Shown here piece by piece: positions 1-8,717 of a stretch of DNA of 64,000 bases. The notes below the pieces were generated by a model that saw only the letters and a list, made by a program, of their open reading frames with translations, did no database searches and was not told the origin of the DNA. Source of the DNA: Planktosalinus sp963977065 (lineage in GTDB: Bacteria; Bacteroidota; Bacteroidia; Flavobacteriales; Flavobacteriaceae); NCBI GenBank assembly GCA_963977065.1, contig CAXBNF010000009.1, positions 40,691 to 104,690 of the forward strand, read 5' to 3'. A program made the position numbers and the translations under genes. Position 1 is the stretch's first letter, and each line of letters begins with the position of its first letter.

Positions 1-1850
1 AAGCTAATTTTATTGTCTCCAAACTGAATTCCATATGCGTTGACTCCATCAATGTTTTCAATTCCTTTAAGAGCCGCATTTTTTGCATTCATTTCGGGAA
101 ATGGGCCTGCGCTTTCTTTCATTTGATTAATTTGCTCTTCATCAAACTCCACTTTTTGACCTTGTGACATTCTGTATCCGCTTTCACCATTAAAGACTGT
201 TTTTTGCATAGCCATACCGCCCATTAATATAGCCTGAGACATTTTACCATCTGTGGTAGTTTTCATTTCCATACCCAACTGCATTCCTTGCATAGTTGCA
301 CCCGCAACTGTAAATACAGAGTTTATACTTTCAAGTTTGCTTTTCCCACCAATGGCTTTGAGGTAATTGTTTAAAACAGTTTCAGCTGTTAAAGATGGAT
401 CTATCTCAATATTGTAATTAGGTTCTTCTACTTCATTCCCATAAATATCAAAATAGTGTACCGGTATCATTTTTCCATCACCTCTGTCGATGTTTTTAAG
501 TCCTTCAAGTACCTCAGAGCCTTTTCCTGTTACAACAATGCGGGCTCTTTCTAGTTTAAAATAAGTGTTGGCAACTCTTTTTACATCTTCTGCAGTTACA
601 GCATTGATTTTTTTGAGGTAATCTTCATAAAAATCTTTAGGTAAATTTTGTGTTTCTATATTCAACGCATAGTTTGCAATGGTTTCAGGTCTTTCAAGTG
701 CTAAAACAAAGTTTCCGGTGTATTTTGCTTTGGCTAATGCAAGCTTATCATTCTCCACTAGATTTTCTCTGATGTTTTTAATCTCGTGAAGCATTTGTAC
801 AACAGCACTGTCTGTTACAGCGTTCCTTACACTTGTAGAAGCATAGAATCTTGTCACGTGTTTACCGGCACCTGTCGAGGAGCGGGCACCATATGTCCAA
901 CCTTTGTCTTCTCTTAAATTCATGTTTAAGTAGCTGTTGAAATCGCCTCCCAAAATGCTGTTTGCTACAAGCACGGCATGATAATCAGGGTGTCCCATTT
1001 CTAAATTGACAACATTTTCAACAACTAATTCAGATTGAACGGCATTGGGCATATCAATAAAATTGATTTGTGTAGCGGGTAAATCTTTTGGCATGGAGTA
1101 GCTAATGTCAAGAACTGGCTTTTTAGGCCAGTCTTTAAAGTGGAGATTAACTAATGCATCAACCTTAGGCAGGGTAACATCACCAATAACAACAAGATAT
1201 GCATTCTCTGGAGAGAAAAAGTTATCATAATAATTTTTCACATCTGCTAAGGTGATATTTTGAACCGTTTCTTCTGTTGCAAACTCTCCTTTGGGGTGTT
1301 TTTTCCCATAAAGCAACGCAGATGAAACCTGCCTTGAAACATTTGAAACATCCTTTTTATTGTTTTTTAAGGCTTCAAGTAGCTTGTCTTTTTCTTTTTG
1401 AAATTCCTCCTGAACCAGAAGGGGGTTTTTAGCTGCATCTGCAAAAAGTTCAAAGACTCTATCAAAATATTTTGACAAAGAGCTTGCAAAACCGCTTTGA
1501 GAACCAAAACTTATATTGGCGCCTAAAAAGTCAATTTCTTCATTGAATTTGTCTTTGGGAATATTTGTGGTTCCGTTTCCTAACATAGCTGCAAGAATTG
1601 ATTCAACTCCTGCTTTATCTTGAGAGGCATAAAGTGGATTATCCAATTGAAGTTGCATTCTAACTCGGGGTAGCTTTGTGTTTTTTACAACCATTACTTT
1701 CATACCGTTGTCCAAATCATAAGAGTGAGGAGAGGCTAAATTGATAGTGGGAGCAGGTTTTGGAACAGGTCGTTTACTTCTGTCAATTTGAGCATTTGAT
1801 ATGCTTACAAAAAGAAAACAAAATAGGATAGTTAAGATATTATTTTTCAT
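1..1850 (-). CDS. M16 family peptidase-like protein lacking the zinc site (3' end cut by window edge)
   Basis: About 616 codons are visible and the frame runs off the left edge. The start is the ATG at 1848-1850, giving a signal peptide ending ISNAQ. The fold is that of M16 (pitrilysin/insulinase-type) peptidases. Where active members carry HxxEH, this protein reads SILAAMLGNG, so no zinc ligands are present there. A later region shows the typical non-catalytic M16 features (GDVTLPKVDAL, LREDKGWTYGARSS). After about residue 480 comes an extra domain in the style of outer-membrane lipoprotein-binding folds. It sits 12 bases behind an active M16 gene, so I infer a periplasmic active/inactive heterodimer like mitochondrial MPP or other bacterial M16 pairs. 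Substrate unknown. Confidence 0.85.
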   Translation of the reverse strand, partial: MKNNILTILFCFLFVSISNAQIDRSKRPVPKPAPTINLASPHSYDLDNGMKVMVVKNTKLPRVRMQLQLDNPLYASQDKAGVESILAAMLGNGTTNIPKDKFNEEIDFLGANISFGSQSGFASSLSKYFDRVFELFADAAKNPLLVQEEFQKEKDKLLEALKNNKKDVSNVSRQVSSALLYGKKHPKGEFATEETVQNITLADVKNYYDNFFSPENAYLVVIGDVTLPKVDALVNLHFKDWPKKPVLDISYSMPKDLPATQINFIDMPNAVQSELVVENVVNLEMGHPDYHAVLVANSILGGDFNSYLNMNLREDKGWTYGARSSTGAGKHVTRFYASTSVRNAVTDSAVVQMLHEIKNIRENLVENDKLALAKAKYTGNFVLALERPETIANYALNIETQNLPKDFYEDYLKKINAVTAEDVKRVANTYFKLERARIVVTGKGSEVLEGLKNIDRGDGKMIPVHYFDIYGNEVEEPNYNIEIDPSLTAETVLNNYLKAIGGKSKLESINSVFTVAGATMQGMQLGMEMKTTTDGKMSQAILMGGMAMQKTVFNGESGYRMSQGQKVEFDEEQINQMKESAGPFPEMNAKNAALKGIENIDGVNAYGIQFGDNKIS

Positions 1851-1862
1851 TGATGTGTTTTT

Positions 1863-3182
1863 TTATTGTTTATCATTTTCAGGTAAATATTCCAATCGCA
1901 ATCGTTGATTGGGGTTTAAATATTTTCTTGCTGCTTCTCTTATTTCTTCACGTGTTATGGACCTGTAGATATCAATCTCATTGTTTATAAGATTAATATC
2001 TCCATATAACATTTGATATGTGGCAAGAGAACTGGCAATCCCGGCAATAGTAGCGTTTGAATTGACAAATCTGTTTTCAAATACATTTTGTAATTTTTCA
2101 AATTCTCTTTCAGAGATTAACTCGTTTTGAAGCTTTACAATTTCTTCATCAATCTCCTTTGTCAAATCGTCTAGCGAGGCATCATTTAAGGGTATTGCTA
2201 AGGTTAAATACATTCCATAATCTTGTTGACTAACATTAAAAGCCGCAACTTGTAAAGCCATTTTTTTATCATCAACAAGTTTTTTGTAGAGTCTGGAACT
2301 TTTTCCGTCACTCAAAATAGTGGAGACCATGTCCAATACTCTTGCTTCTCTGGTGTTCATTGCAGGCGTTCTATATGCATGAACAATTGCTGGAATTTGT
2401 ATATTGGGATCATAAGCAACTGCATTGATTTGCTTTGTTATGGGGGCTTCTTTTATGTTAACTCTTGGGACTTCCGCTCCTCTTGGAATGGGGCCAAAAT
2501 ATTGTTGAATCATTTCCTTTACTTCGGGAACATTTATATCTCCTGCAACAACCAGAGTTGCATTATTTGGCACATAAAACTTCTCGTTAAAAGCAAGAAA
2601 CTCATCTAATGTTGCAGCATCTAAGTGTTCCATACTACCAATGGGGGACCATCTGTAAGGATGCTCTTTAAACATATGTTTTTTTACCTCAGCAAATAAA
2701 TTTCCGTAAGGTTGGTTGTCAACTCTAAGTCTTTTCTCTTCTTTTACCACTTCGTTTTGAGTATCAACACCAATTTGATTAATAATGGGATGGAGCAAGC
2801 GTTCACTTTCCATCCAGAGTCCCACTTCGACTGCATTTGATGGAAATATTTCGTAGTAATAAGTGCGGTCATCACTGGTGTTAGCATTGTTTGAACCCCC
2901 ATAAGAGGAAACTATTTTAAACCATTCACCTCTTTCAATATTCTTTGTGCCCTCAAACAGGAGGTGTTCAAAAAAATGTGCAAATCCGGTGCGCTCAGGA
3001 TTTTCGTCTTTAGCTCCCACTTGATACATAACCGAGGTTATAGCAACTGGTGCCGTATTGTCCTGATGTAAAATAACGTGCAAACCGTTATCAAGTGTGT
3101 ACTCTTCAAATGCGACTTCTTGAGCATTAACTGTAATAAGAACAAAAAGAAGAAGCACTATGGTAAAAAGATTTTTTTTCAT
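1863..3182 (-). CDS. M16 family zinc metallopeptidase (catalytic partner)
   Basis: Secreted or periplasmic M16 peptidase of about 440 residues. The inverted zinc motif HFFEH, followed downstream by the conserved acidic EVVKEEK segment, marks a catalytically competent M16 N-domain. A C-terminal M16 repeat follows. The frame is open to 3245, but the internal ATG at 3182 begins a clean signal peptide (MKKNLFTIVLLLF...VNAQ), so I use it. It is the first gene of a two-gene operon with the zinc-less M16 gene. A TATATTTG -7 box lies upstream on the same strand. The reaction is cleavage of peptides or small proteins in the envelope; the target cannot be read from sequence. Confidence 0.93.
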   Translation of the reverse strand: MKKNLFTIVLLLFVLITVNAQEVAFEEYTLDNGLHVILHQDNTAPVAITSVMYQVGAKDENPERTGFAHFFEHLLFEGTKNIERGEWFKIVSSYGGSNNANTSDDRTYYYEIFPSNAVEVGLWMESERLLHPIINQIGVDTQNEVVKEEKRLRVDNQPYGNLFAEVKKHMFKEHPYRWSPIGSMEHLDAATLDEFLAFNEKFYVPNNATLVVAGDINVPEVKEMIQQYFGPIPRGAEVPRVNIKEAPITKQINAVAYDPNIQIPAIVHAYRTPAMNTREARVLDMVSTILSDGKSSRLYKKLVDDKKMALQVAAFNVSQQDYGMYLTLAIPLNDASLDDLTKEIDEEIVKLQNELISEREFEKLQNVFENRFVNSNATIAGIASSLATYQMLYGDINLINNEIDIYRSITREEIREAARKYLNPNQRLRLEYLPENDKQ

Positions 3183-3256
3183 AGTCTTTAAAATTAATTT
3201 AATATGTGATTTATTAGTATGTGAAAGTGGATGTTTGTTACACAATTCCTACTCCA

Positions 3257-3264
3257 CAAATATA
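3257..3264 (-). promoter_or_regulatory. Putative -7 box for the M16 operon
   Basis: On the minus strand this reads TATATTTG, a match to the Bacteroidota TAnnTTTG -7 element, about 75 bases ahead of the chosen M16 start. No clear -33 TTTG partner is visible, so this is a moderate call. Confidence 0.45.
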
Positions 3265-3378
3265 GGGTTTAGTATCATTTTTATTGATAAAGCTCTAAAA
3301 ATTAACAAGGTTTTAATCTTAGTTAAATACATTTTTTACGATATTAGGGAAGAATAATACTAACTAAATCTAAATATT

Positions 3379-3819
3379 ATGACAAAACAATATATTAAGC
3401 ATGGTTTTTTAATAACATTTTTATTAATTGCCTACTTTTTAATTCTGCGCCTTTTGAATTTACATACCCTCACTGTTTTAAGTGCCTTTAACGCTGTGAT
3501 TTTTGGGTTTGGAATTTATTTAGCCATCACAAATTACAAAAAAACACACAAAACCTTTAAATATGAAAAAGGATTTCAAGTGGGGTTACTAAGTGGTTTT
3601 TTTGCTGCTGTGCTCTTTGGAATTTCAATGGCAGTTTATATGTATCATATCGAGCCCTCGTTTGCAAAATCAATTATTGAAGGTTGGGACATCAACATAA
3701 GTAATGGTCCATTTGTGTTAATTGTCTCTGTCCTTGTAATGGGTTTGGCAACCTCATTTGTTCTAACACTGGCTTTTATGCAGCTATTAAAAGACTCCTG
3801 GAACACTAACCAAAAATAA
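3379..3819 (+). CDS. DUF4199-type integral membrane protein
   Basis: A 146-residue hydrophobic protein with four predicted membrane segments (roughly residues 9-27, 33-50, 68-88 and 112-136). Layout and length match the DUF4199 family common in Bacteroidota, including the short loop with YKKTHKTFKYEKGFQVG between helices 2 and 3. No catalytic motif is visible and no function is known. It is transcribed away from the M16 operon and stands alone before the ribosomal protein genes. Confidence 0.75.
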   Translation: MTKQYIKHGFLITFLLIAYFLILRLLNLHTLTVLSAFNAVIFGFGIYLAITNYKKTHKTFKYEKGFQVGLLSGFFAAVLFGISMAVYMYHIEPSFAKSIIEGWDINISNGPFVLIVSVLVMGLATSFVLTLAFMQLLKDSWNTNQK

Positions 3820-3848
3820 TCCTTCAATAAAAAAGTGAGTATTAGCCA

Positions 3849-3879
3849 TTTGTATATTCATTTTTTAGGTGTATATTTG
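3849..3879 (+). promoter_or_regulatory. Promoter of rplU-rpmA
   Basis: TTTG at 3849-3852 is followed after a 19-base gap by TATATTTG at 3872-3879. This is a good match to the flavobacterial -33/-7 pair (TTTG and TAnnTTTG). The rplU ATG lies about 60 bases downstream. Confidence 0.7.
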
Positions 3880-3938
3880 CGCCCGCTTTAGAGTAAAATT
3901 CTAGAGTATAATTAAGTTTTAATCAACAAAAACAAGCT

Positions 3939-4634
3939 ATGTACGCAATTGTAGAGATAGCAGGGCAGCAATTTAAAGTTGCAAAAGACCAAAAAGTGTT
4001 TGTGCACCGTTTGTCTGAAGAAGAAGGAACCTCAGTTTCTTTTGACAATGTACTTCTTATTGGAGATGGTGACAATATCACTTTAGGCGCCCCGGCTATA
4101 GAAGGAGCTCAGGTAGGAGCAAAAATTACCAGACACCTTAAAGGTGATAAAGTAATCGTTTTCAAAAAGAAAAGACGTAAAGGTTACCAAAAGAAAAATG
4201 GTCACCGTCAATACCTTTCAGAAATTGTAATTGAAAGCATTCTTGCTTCAGGTGCAAAAAAATCAGCTAAAAAAGAGGAAAAAGTAGTTACTCCAAAAAC
4301 TGAAAAGAAAGAAGCCGTTAAAAAAGAGGTTGTTAAAGAAGCAGCTCCAAAAGCTACTAAAAAAGCTCCCGCAAAAAAAGGCGATAAATTATCCCTTATA
4401 GAAGGAGTTGGACCAAAAGCAGCTGAAGCATTAACTGAAGCAGGATTAGAAACTTTTGCTAAAATCGCAAAATCAAATCCGGAAGCAATTAAAGCCATAT
4501 TAGACGCTTCACCAAATAAAGTTCAACATTTAGACCCAGGAACCTGGCCTCAACAAGCCAAGCTTGCAGCTGAAGGAAAAATGGATGAGCTAAAGAAATT
4601 ACAAGATGAACTAAACGGTGGAAAACCCGCTTAA
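3939..4634 (+). CDS. rplU: 50S ribosomal protein L21 with C-terminal helix-hairpin-helix extension
   Basis: Residues 1 to about 103 are canonical bL21 (start MYAIVEIAGQQFKV, KKKRRKGYQKKNGHRQ near the end of the core). The usual bL21 length is near 103 residues; this one has 231. The extra part is a Lys/Ala-rich linker (about 106-147) and then a compact helical domain with LIEGVGPKAAEALTEAGL (about 150-195), resembling helix-hairpin-helix/DUF4332-type nucleic-acid-binding modules. Such extended L21 proteins are found in Bacteroidota. The gene heads an rplU-rpmA operon with a good promoter upstream and a terminator after rpmA. The L21 assignment is certain; the role of the extension is not known. 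Confidence 0.97.
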   Translation: MYAIVEIAGQQFKVAKDQKVFVHRLSEEEGTSVSFDNVLLIGDGDNITLGAPAIEGAQVGAKITRHLKGDKVIVFKKKRRKGYQKKNGHRQYLSEIVIESILASGAKKSAKKEEKVVTPKTEKKEAVKKEVVKEAAPKATKKAPAKKGDKLSLIEGVGPKAAEALTEAGLETFAKIAKSNPEAIKAILDASPNKVQHLDPGTWPQQAKLAAEGKMDELKKLQDELNGGKPA

Positions 4635-4664
4635 TGATTATTAATAAAATTAAAACCACATACA

Positions 4665-4925
4665 ATGGCACATAAAAAAGGAGTTGGTAGTTCCAAAAAC
4701 GGTAGAGAATCAGAATCAAAACGCCTTGGTGTTAAGATTTTTGGTGGACAAGCTGCTGTTGCAGGAAACATCATCGTAAGACAAAGAGGCTATACTCACA
4801 ATCCAGGTGAGAATGTATATGCCGGAAAAGACCACACCCTTCACGCTAAAGTGGATGGATTAGTTAAATTTTCAAAAAGAAAAGACAATAAATCGTTTGT
4901 TTCAATTGAACCATTCGAAGCATAG
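4665..4925 (+). CDS. rpmA: 50S ribosomal protein L27
   Basis: 86 residues beginning MAHKKGVGSSKNGRESESKR, the typical bL27 N-terminus without the cleavable extension seen in Firmicutes. The conserved core includes RQRGYTHNPGENV and GKDHTLHA. L27 reaches the peptidyl-transferase centre. It follows rplU by 30 bases and is closed by a strong intrinsic terminator, the standard rplU-rpmA arrangement. Confidence 0.98.
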   Translation: MAHKKGVGSSKNGRESESKRLGVKIFGGQAAVAGNIIVRQRGYTHNPGENVYAGKDHTLHAKVDGLVKFSKRKDNKSFVSIEPFEA

Positions 4926-4948
4926 TTTTTTTACATAAATTCATTTTA

Positions 4949-4981
4949 AAAGCCTTTCAATATTTTTGAAAGGCTTTTTTA
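4949..4981 (+). terminator. Intrinsic terminator after rpmA
   Basis: A perfect 12-bp stem (AAAGCCTTTCAA / TTGAAAGGCTTT) with a 5-base loop runs into a T-tract. Confidence 0.9.
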
Positions 4982-5033
4982 TTTTGATTAAAATAGTTGT
5001 ACTTTCATTCTCTAACTTTTAAATAAAACCAAT

Positions 5034-5612
5034 ATGAGAAAATTAATGATTTGCACCGCGCTTTCGAGCACCATTTTATTCACAAGTTGTTTGGGTTCCT
5101 TCAGCGCATTCAATAGTCTGAGAGACTGGAATGATGGATTGACAGACAACAAATTTTTGGATAACCTGATTTTTTGGGCTCTAAACATCGTTCCTGTTTA
5201 TGGACTGTTCTTTTTTGGAGATGTTATCATCTTTAATGTCATTGAATTCTGGTCTGGTTCAAACCCAATCGCCATGAATGAAGGCGATATAGAAACACAA
5301 ATTGTCGAAAGAGATGGAAACACCTATGAGATGATTGCTACAAAAAATCACCTTCAAATTAATGTGATTGATGGTGTTGACAAAGGGCAAACTCTAGAGT
5401 TGGTTTACAGCCCGGATGAACAATCTTGGTCTGCCATAAAAGCAGATGGAGAAGTGATAAAACTTTCTTCTTTTGAAGATGGTTTCTATATTGTTTATAC
5501 CCCAGATGGTCAAGAAATAAAGATTGACCCAACAGCCACCAAAGAAGAAGGTCTGGCTTTGCTCAATCAAGGTGTTGCAAACTATAGAGACTGTATGCTT
5601 GCAGTGAATTAA
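5034..5612 (+). CDS. DUF3332 family lipoprotein
   Basis: 192 residues. The N-terminus is a lipoprotein signal with lipobox FTSC. The family-typical segment follows: LRDWNDGLTDNKF, then a hydrophobic stretch with ALNIVPVYGLFFFGDV and IEFWSGSNPI. This pattern identifies DUF3332, a family with no established function. The C-terminal half (about 85-192) is soluble and rich in beta strands. It stands alone between two terminators. Confidence 0.85.
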   Translation: MRKLMICTALSSTILFTSCLGSFSAFNSLRDWNDGLTDNKFLDNLIFWALNIVPVYGLFFFGDVIIFNVIEFWSGSNPIAMNEGDIETQIVERDGNTYEMIATKNHLQINVIDGVDKGQTLELVYSPDEQSWSAIKADGEVIKLSSFEDGFYIVYTPDGQEIKIDPTATKEEGLALLNQGVANYRDCMLAVN

Positions 5613-5631
5613 TAGTTTGTTGTTTTAAACA

Positions 5632-5663
5632 AAAAACCCTTTCAATTGTTGAAGGGGTTTTTT
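5632..5663 (+). terminator. Intrinsic terminator after the DUF3332 gene
   Basis: Stem AAACCCTTTCAA / TTGAAGGGGTTT with one T-G wobble and a short loop, then a T-run. Confidence 0.85.
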
Positions 5664-5808
5664 ATTAAGAGTAAGTTAAGCAAACTTTAAGTAAATATAA
5701 TTGTTAATAATTTTAAGTTAAAAATTAAACATTAATTTACTTTAAAATGATTTTAAGAAAAACATTTGCAATCTATTTCATAGTATGTTTGAAAAAACTA
5801 ATTTAACT

Positions 5809-8625
5809 ATGAAAACAAACTACTTCCTAGCATTCTTTTTACTATCATTTTATATTGGCGCTTCACAGAATGGAAACATTCGTGGTGTTATTACTGACAC
5901 ATATGGGATCTATGTTCCGGGAGCCAACGTTTTGATTGAAGAACTTAGAAAAGGTTCCATATCGGATGTTGATGGCGAATTTTTAATTCTTAATGTCCCT
6001 GAAGGCACATATAACTTAACAGTAAAATACCTCGGTTTTGATGACAACATCATTGAAGTGACTGTTATTTCAGGTCAAACAACTACGGCAAATTTTGTTT
6101 TAAAAGAGAATACAGAAGAACTAGATGCTGTCGAGATTATTGGCTACTCTCTGGGAGGTCAAGCAAGAGCGCTTAACACACAAAAAAACAAATCAAACAT
6201 TACTAATATTGTATCTACAGATCAAATTGGTAAATTCCCAGATGCAAACATTGGAGATGCCATGAAGCGAATTCCCGGTATCACAATGCAAGTCGATCAG
6301 GGAGAAGCAAGAAACATCATTGTGAGAGGTTTGGCGCCAGAGCTAAACTCCATTACACTCAATGGCAGTAGAATTCCTTCAGCAGAAGGAGACAATAGAA
6401 ACGTGCAAATGGATTTAATTCCATCAGATATGATTCAAACCATAGAAGTGAATAAAGCAGTGACTCCAGATATGGACGGTGATGCACTTGGTGGATCTGT
6501 AAATTTGATTACTCGCTCTTCGCCACAAAATTTCAGGCTCTCTGCCACTGTAGGCTCAGGGATCAACTTCATAACTGATAAGCGCATTTTAAACGGTTCC
6601 TTCTTAATTGGTGACAAAACTGAAAACAAAAAATTCGGATGGATGCTTTCTGCCTCAATTAATGATAACGATTTTGGTTCAGACAATGTGGAAGCCGTTT
6701 GGAATAACGAAGTAGAAAGCCCGATAACAGGTGAAGATATTACCGTGAATCCTTATGTTGAAGAAAGTGATATTCGGGTTTATTTAGTTCAACGTGTGAG
6801 AAGAAGTTTTTCAGCAAACTTTGATTATTCATTTGATGAAAACAATACCATTTTCTTTAAATCTATGTACAACTGGAGAGATGACCGTGAAAATAGATTG
6901 CGTCTTAGATATGATGATATTGAACCCATATTTGCCGAAGGCACAGAAAATATCGTGGGCTATGAAGGAAGAATTAGAAGACAGACAAAAGGTGGTATTG
7001 ATGGCGGCAGGATTAAAAACACCCGCCTTGAAGAACAGCGTATGCAAAATTATACATTAAATGGCGAACATTTGATCAACAATTTACAAATTGACTGGTT
7101 GTTTTCATTTTCAAAAGCTTCAGAAGAAAGACCTAATGAACGGTATGCCCAATATCAAAGAGGAGGAGTGTCTCTTAATGCTGATTTTTCTGATACTGAA
7201 TTTCCATCATTTTCACCTTCAAATCCGGGAGAACTCACACCAGACCAGTTTACTTTAAATGCCATTTCTGAGCAGTATGGATTAACTGAAGAAGAAGACA
7301 TTAATGGTTTTGTAAACTTTTCATTACCTGCAGACTTTTTTGGAAAAGGAGACGGTACAATTAAAATGGGAGCCAGAATGCGATTAAAAAACAAATTTAG
7401 GGACAATAACTTTTTTGAATATGAGCCCACTGCAGAAAATCCACAGGCATTTGGAACTTTAGGTGATGTCCTAAACAGAGACTATACAAATCCCGATTTT
7501 CTTGCTGGATCTCAATATGCCGCAGGGTTTTTTATGGATCCCAGATTCCTTGGAAGTTTAAACTTAACTAATACAAACCTTTTTGACTCTGAAGATATCC
7601 CTGATGAATATTTAAGAGCAAATTATGATGTTAGCGAAGATGTTTTTGCCGGTTATGTAATGACAAACCAGAGGCTATCAGACAAATTGAGCGTGTTAGC
7701 TGGAGTAAGATTAGAGGCTACAAAAATAACAGCTACAGGTAATGAAATTCTAGAAGAAGAAGAACTTATTGGTCAAATAACAGATGAGAGTTCCTATACA
7801 AATGTTCTTCCCGGTGTTCATTTTAAATACGATGTGACAGAAAAAACCGTTTTGAGATTTGCCTGGACAAACACTCTGGCAAGACCCAATTATGTTGATT
7901 TAGTACCCTCAGTGGACATTTTACTCGAGGATGAAGAAATTGTTTTAGGAAACTCTGAGTTGGACCCAACTACGTCTATGAATTTTGACGTCATGGCTGA
8001 GCATTATTTTAACTCGATTGGTTTGTTATCAGGAGGTGTATTTTATAAAAGAATTAATGACTTTATTTATACACAGATTGGAGAAGTAGCTGCCGGACAA
8101 CCCAATGCCGGCTTTAGAACCTTCCAACCCCAAAATGGAGATGATGCTTATGTTGCAGGAGCCGAAGTTTCCTTTCAAAGACAACTCGACTTTATACCGG
8201 GAATTGGTAAAAACTTTGGTATCTTTTTAAATTATACTTATTTGACATCTGAAGCCAACGGAATCAGAAATGAAGATGGTGACGAAAGAGGGGATTTAGA
8301 ACTTCCGGGAGCTTCACCAAATATGTTTAACGGTTCACTATCTTATGCAGATAAAAAATTCAGTGCGAGAATTTCAGGTAACTTTTCTGACGCTTATATA
8401 GATGAACTTGGAGGAAACGACTTTGAAGACAGGTATTATGACCAACAATTTTTCCTTGATTTTAATGTCACGTATGCTTTTACAAAAAACCTAAGAATTT
8501 ATGCTGACTTAAACAATATCACAAACCAACCCTTAAGATATTATCAAGGTGTTAAAGAAAGAACACAGCAAGTTGAGTTTTATGACAGACGTTTAACTTT
8601 TGGTTTGAAATATGATATATTTTAA
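5809..8625 (+). CDS. TonB-dependent receptor, probably for phytate or inositol phosphates
   Basis: Outer-membrane active transporter of about 938 residues. It has a signal peptide (MKTNYFLAFFLL..., an ATG at 5785 is also possible but the one at 5809 starts a better leader). A carboxypeptidase-regulatory-like domain spans about 20-105. The plug domain includes FPDANIGDAMKRIPGI and RGLAPELNSITLNGSRIP, and a 22-strand-type barrel ends in an aromatic C-terminus (LKYDIF). No SusD gene follows. Instead a beta-propeller phytase gene lies 93 bases downstream on the same strand, so I infer uptake of phytate breakdown products. TonB receptor plus phytase gene pairs are known in other bacteria. The substrate is inferred from context only. 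Confidence 0.9.
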   Translation: MKTNYFLAFFLLSFYIGASQNGNIRGVITDTYGIYVPGANVLIEELRKGSISDVDGEFLILNVPEGTYNLTVKYLGFDDNIIEVTVISGQTTTANFVLKENTEELDAVEIIGYSLGGQARALNTQKNKSNITNIVSTDQIGKFPDANIGDAMKRIPGITMQVDQGEARNIIVRGLAPELNSITLNGSRIPSAEGDNRNVQMDLIPSDMIQTIEVNKAVTPDMDGDALGGSVNLITRSSPQNFRLSATVGSGINFITDKRILNGSFLIGDKTENKKFGWMLSASINDNDFGSDNVEAVWNNEVESPITGEDITVNPYVEESDIRVYLVQRVRRSFSANFDYSFDENNTIFFKSMYNWRDDRENRLRLRYDDIEPIFAEGTENIVGYEGRIRRQTKGGIDGGRIKNTRLEEQRMQNYTLNGEHLINNLQIDWLFSFSKASEERPNERYAQYQRGGVSLNADFSDTEFPSFSPSNPGELTPDQFTLNAISEQYGLTEEEDINGFVNFSLPADFFGKGDGTIKMGARMRLKNKFRDNNFFEYEPTAENPQAFGTLGDVLNRDYTNPDFLAGSQYAAGFFMDPRFLGSLNLTNTNLFDSEDIPDEYLRANYDVSEDVFAGYVMTNQRLSDKLSVLAGVRLEATKITATGNEILEEEELIGQITDESSYTNVLPGVHFKYDVTEKTVLRFAWTNTLARPNYVDLVPSVDILLEDEEIVLGNSELDPTTSMNFDVMAEHYFNSIGLLSGGVFYKRINDFIYTQIGEVAAGQPNAGFRTFQPQNGDDAYVAGAEVSFQRQLDFIPGIGKNFGIFLNYTYLTSEANGIRNEDGDERGDLELPGASPNMFNGSLSYADKKFSARISGNFSDAYIDELGGNDFEDRYYDQQFFLDFNVTYAFTKNLRIYADLNNITNQPLRYYQGVKERTQQVEFYDRRLTFGLKYDIF

Positions 8626-8651
8626 TATGTTTATTTGTTAGTTAATTTTCC

Positions 8652-8676
8652 AAAGGGCGCAACAAGCGCCCTTTTA
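8652..8676 (+). terminator. Hairpin between the TonB receptor and phytase genes
   Basis: A perfect 9-bp stem AAAGGGCGC / GCGCCCTTT with loop AACAA and a short T-tract. It may terminate or reduce transcription into the phytase gene. Confidence 0.75.
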
Positions 8677-8717
8677 TCTATATTTTGAAAACTTATAATT
8701 TAACTTAAACTTTTCTT

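Noticed and set aside
4208..4498. Reverse-strand open frame inside rplU
   Set aside because: Shadow of the Lys/Ala-rich linker; composition only reflects the opposite strand.
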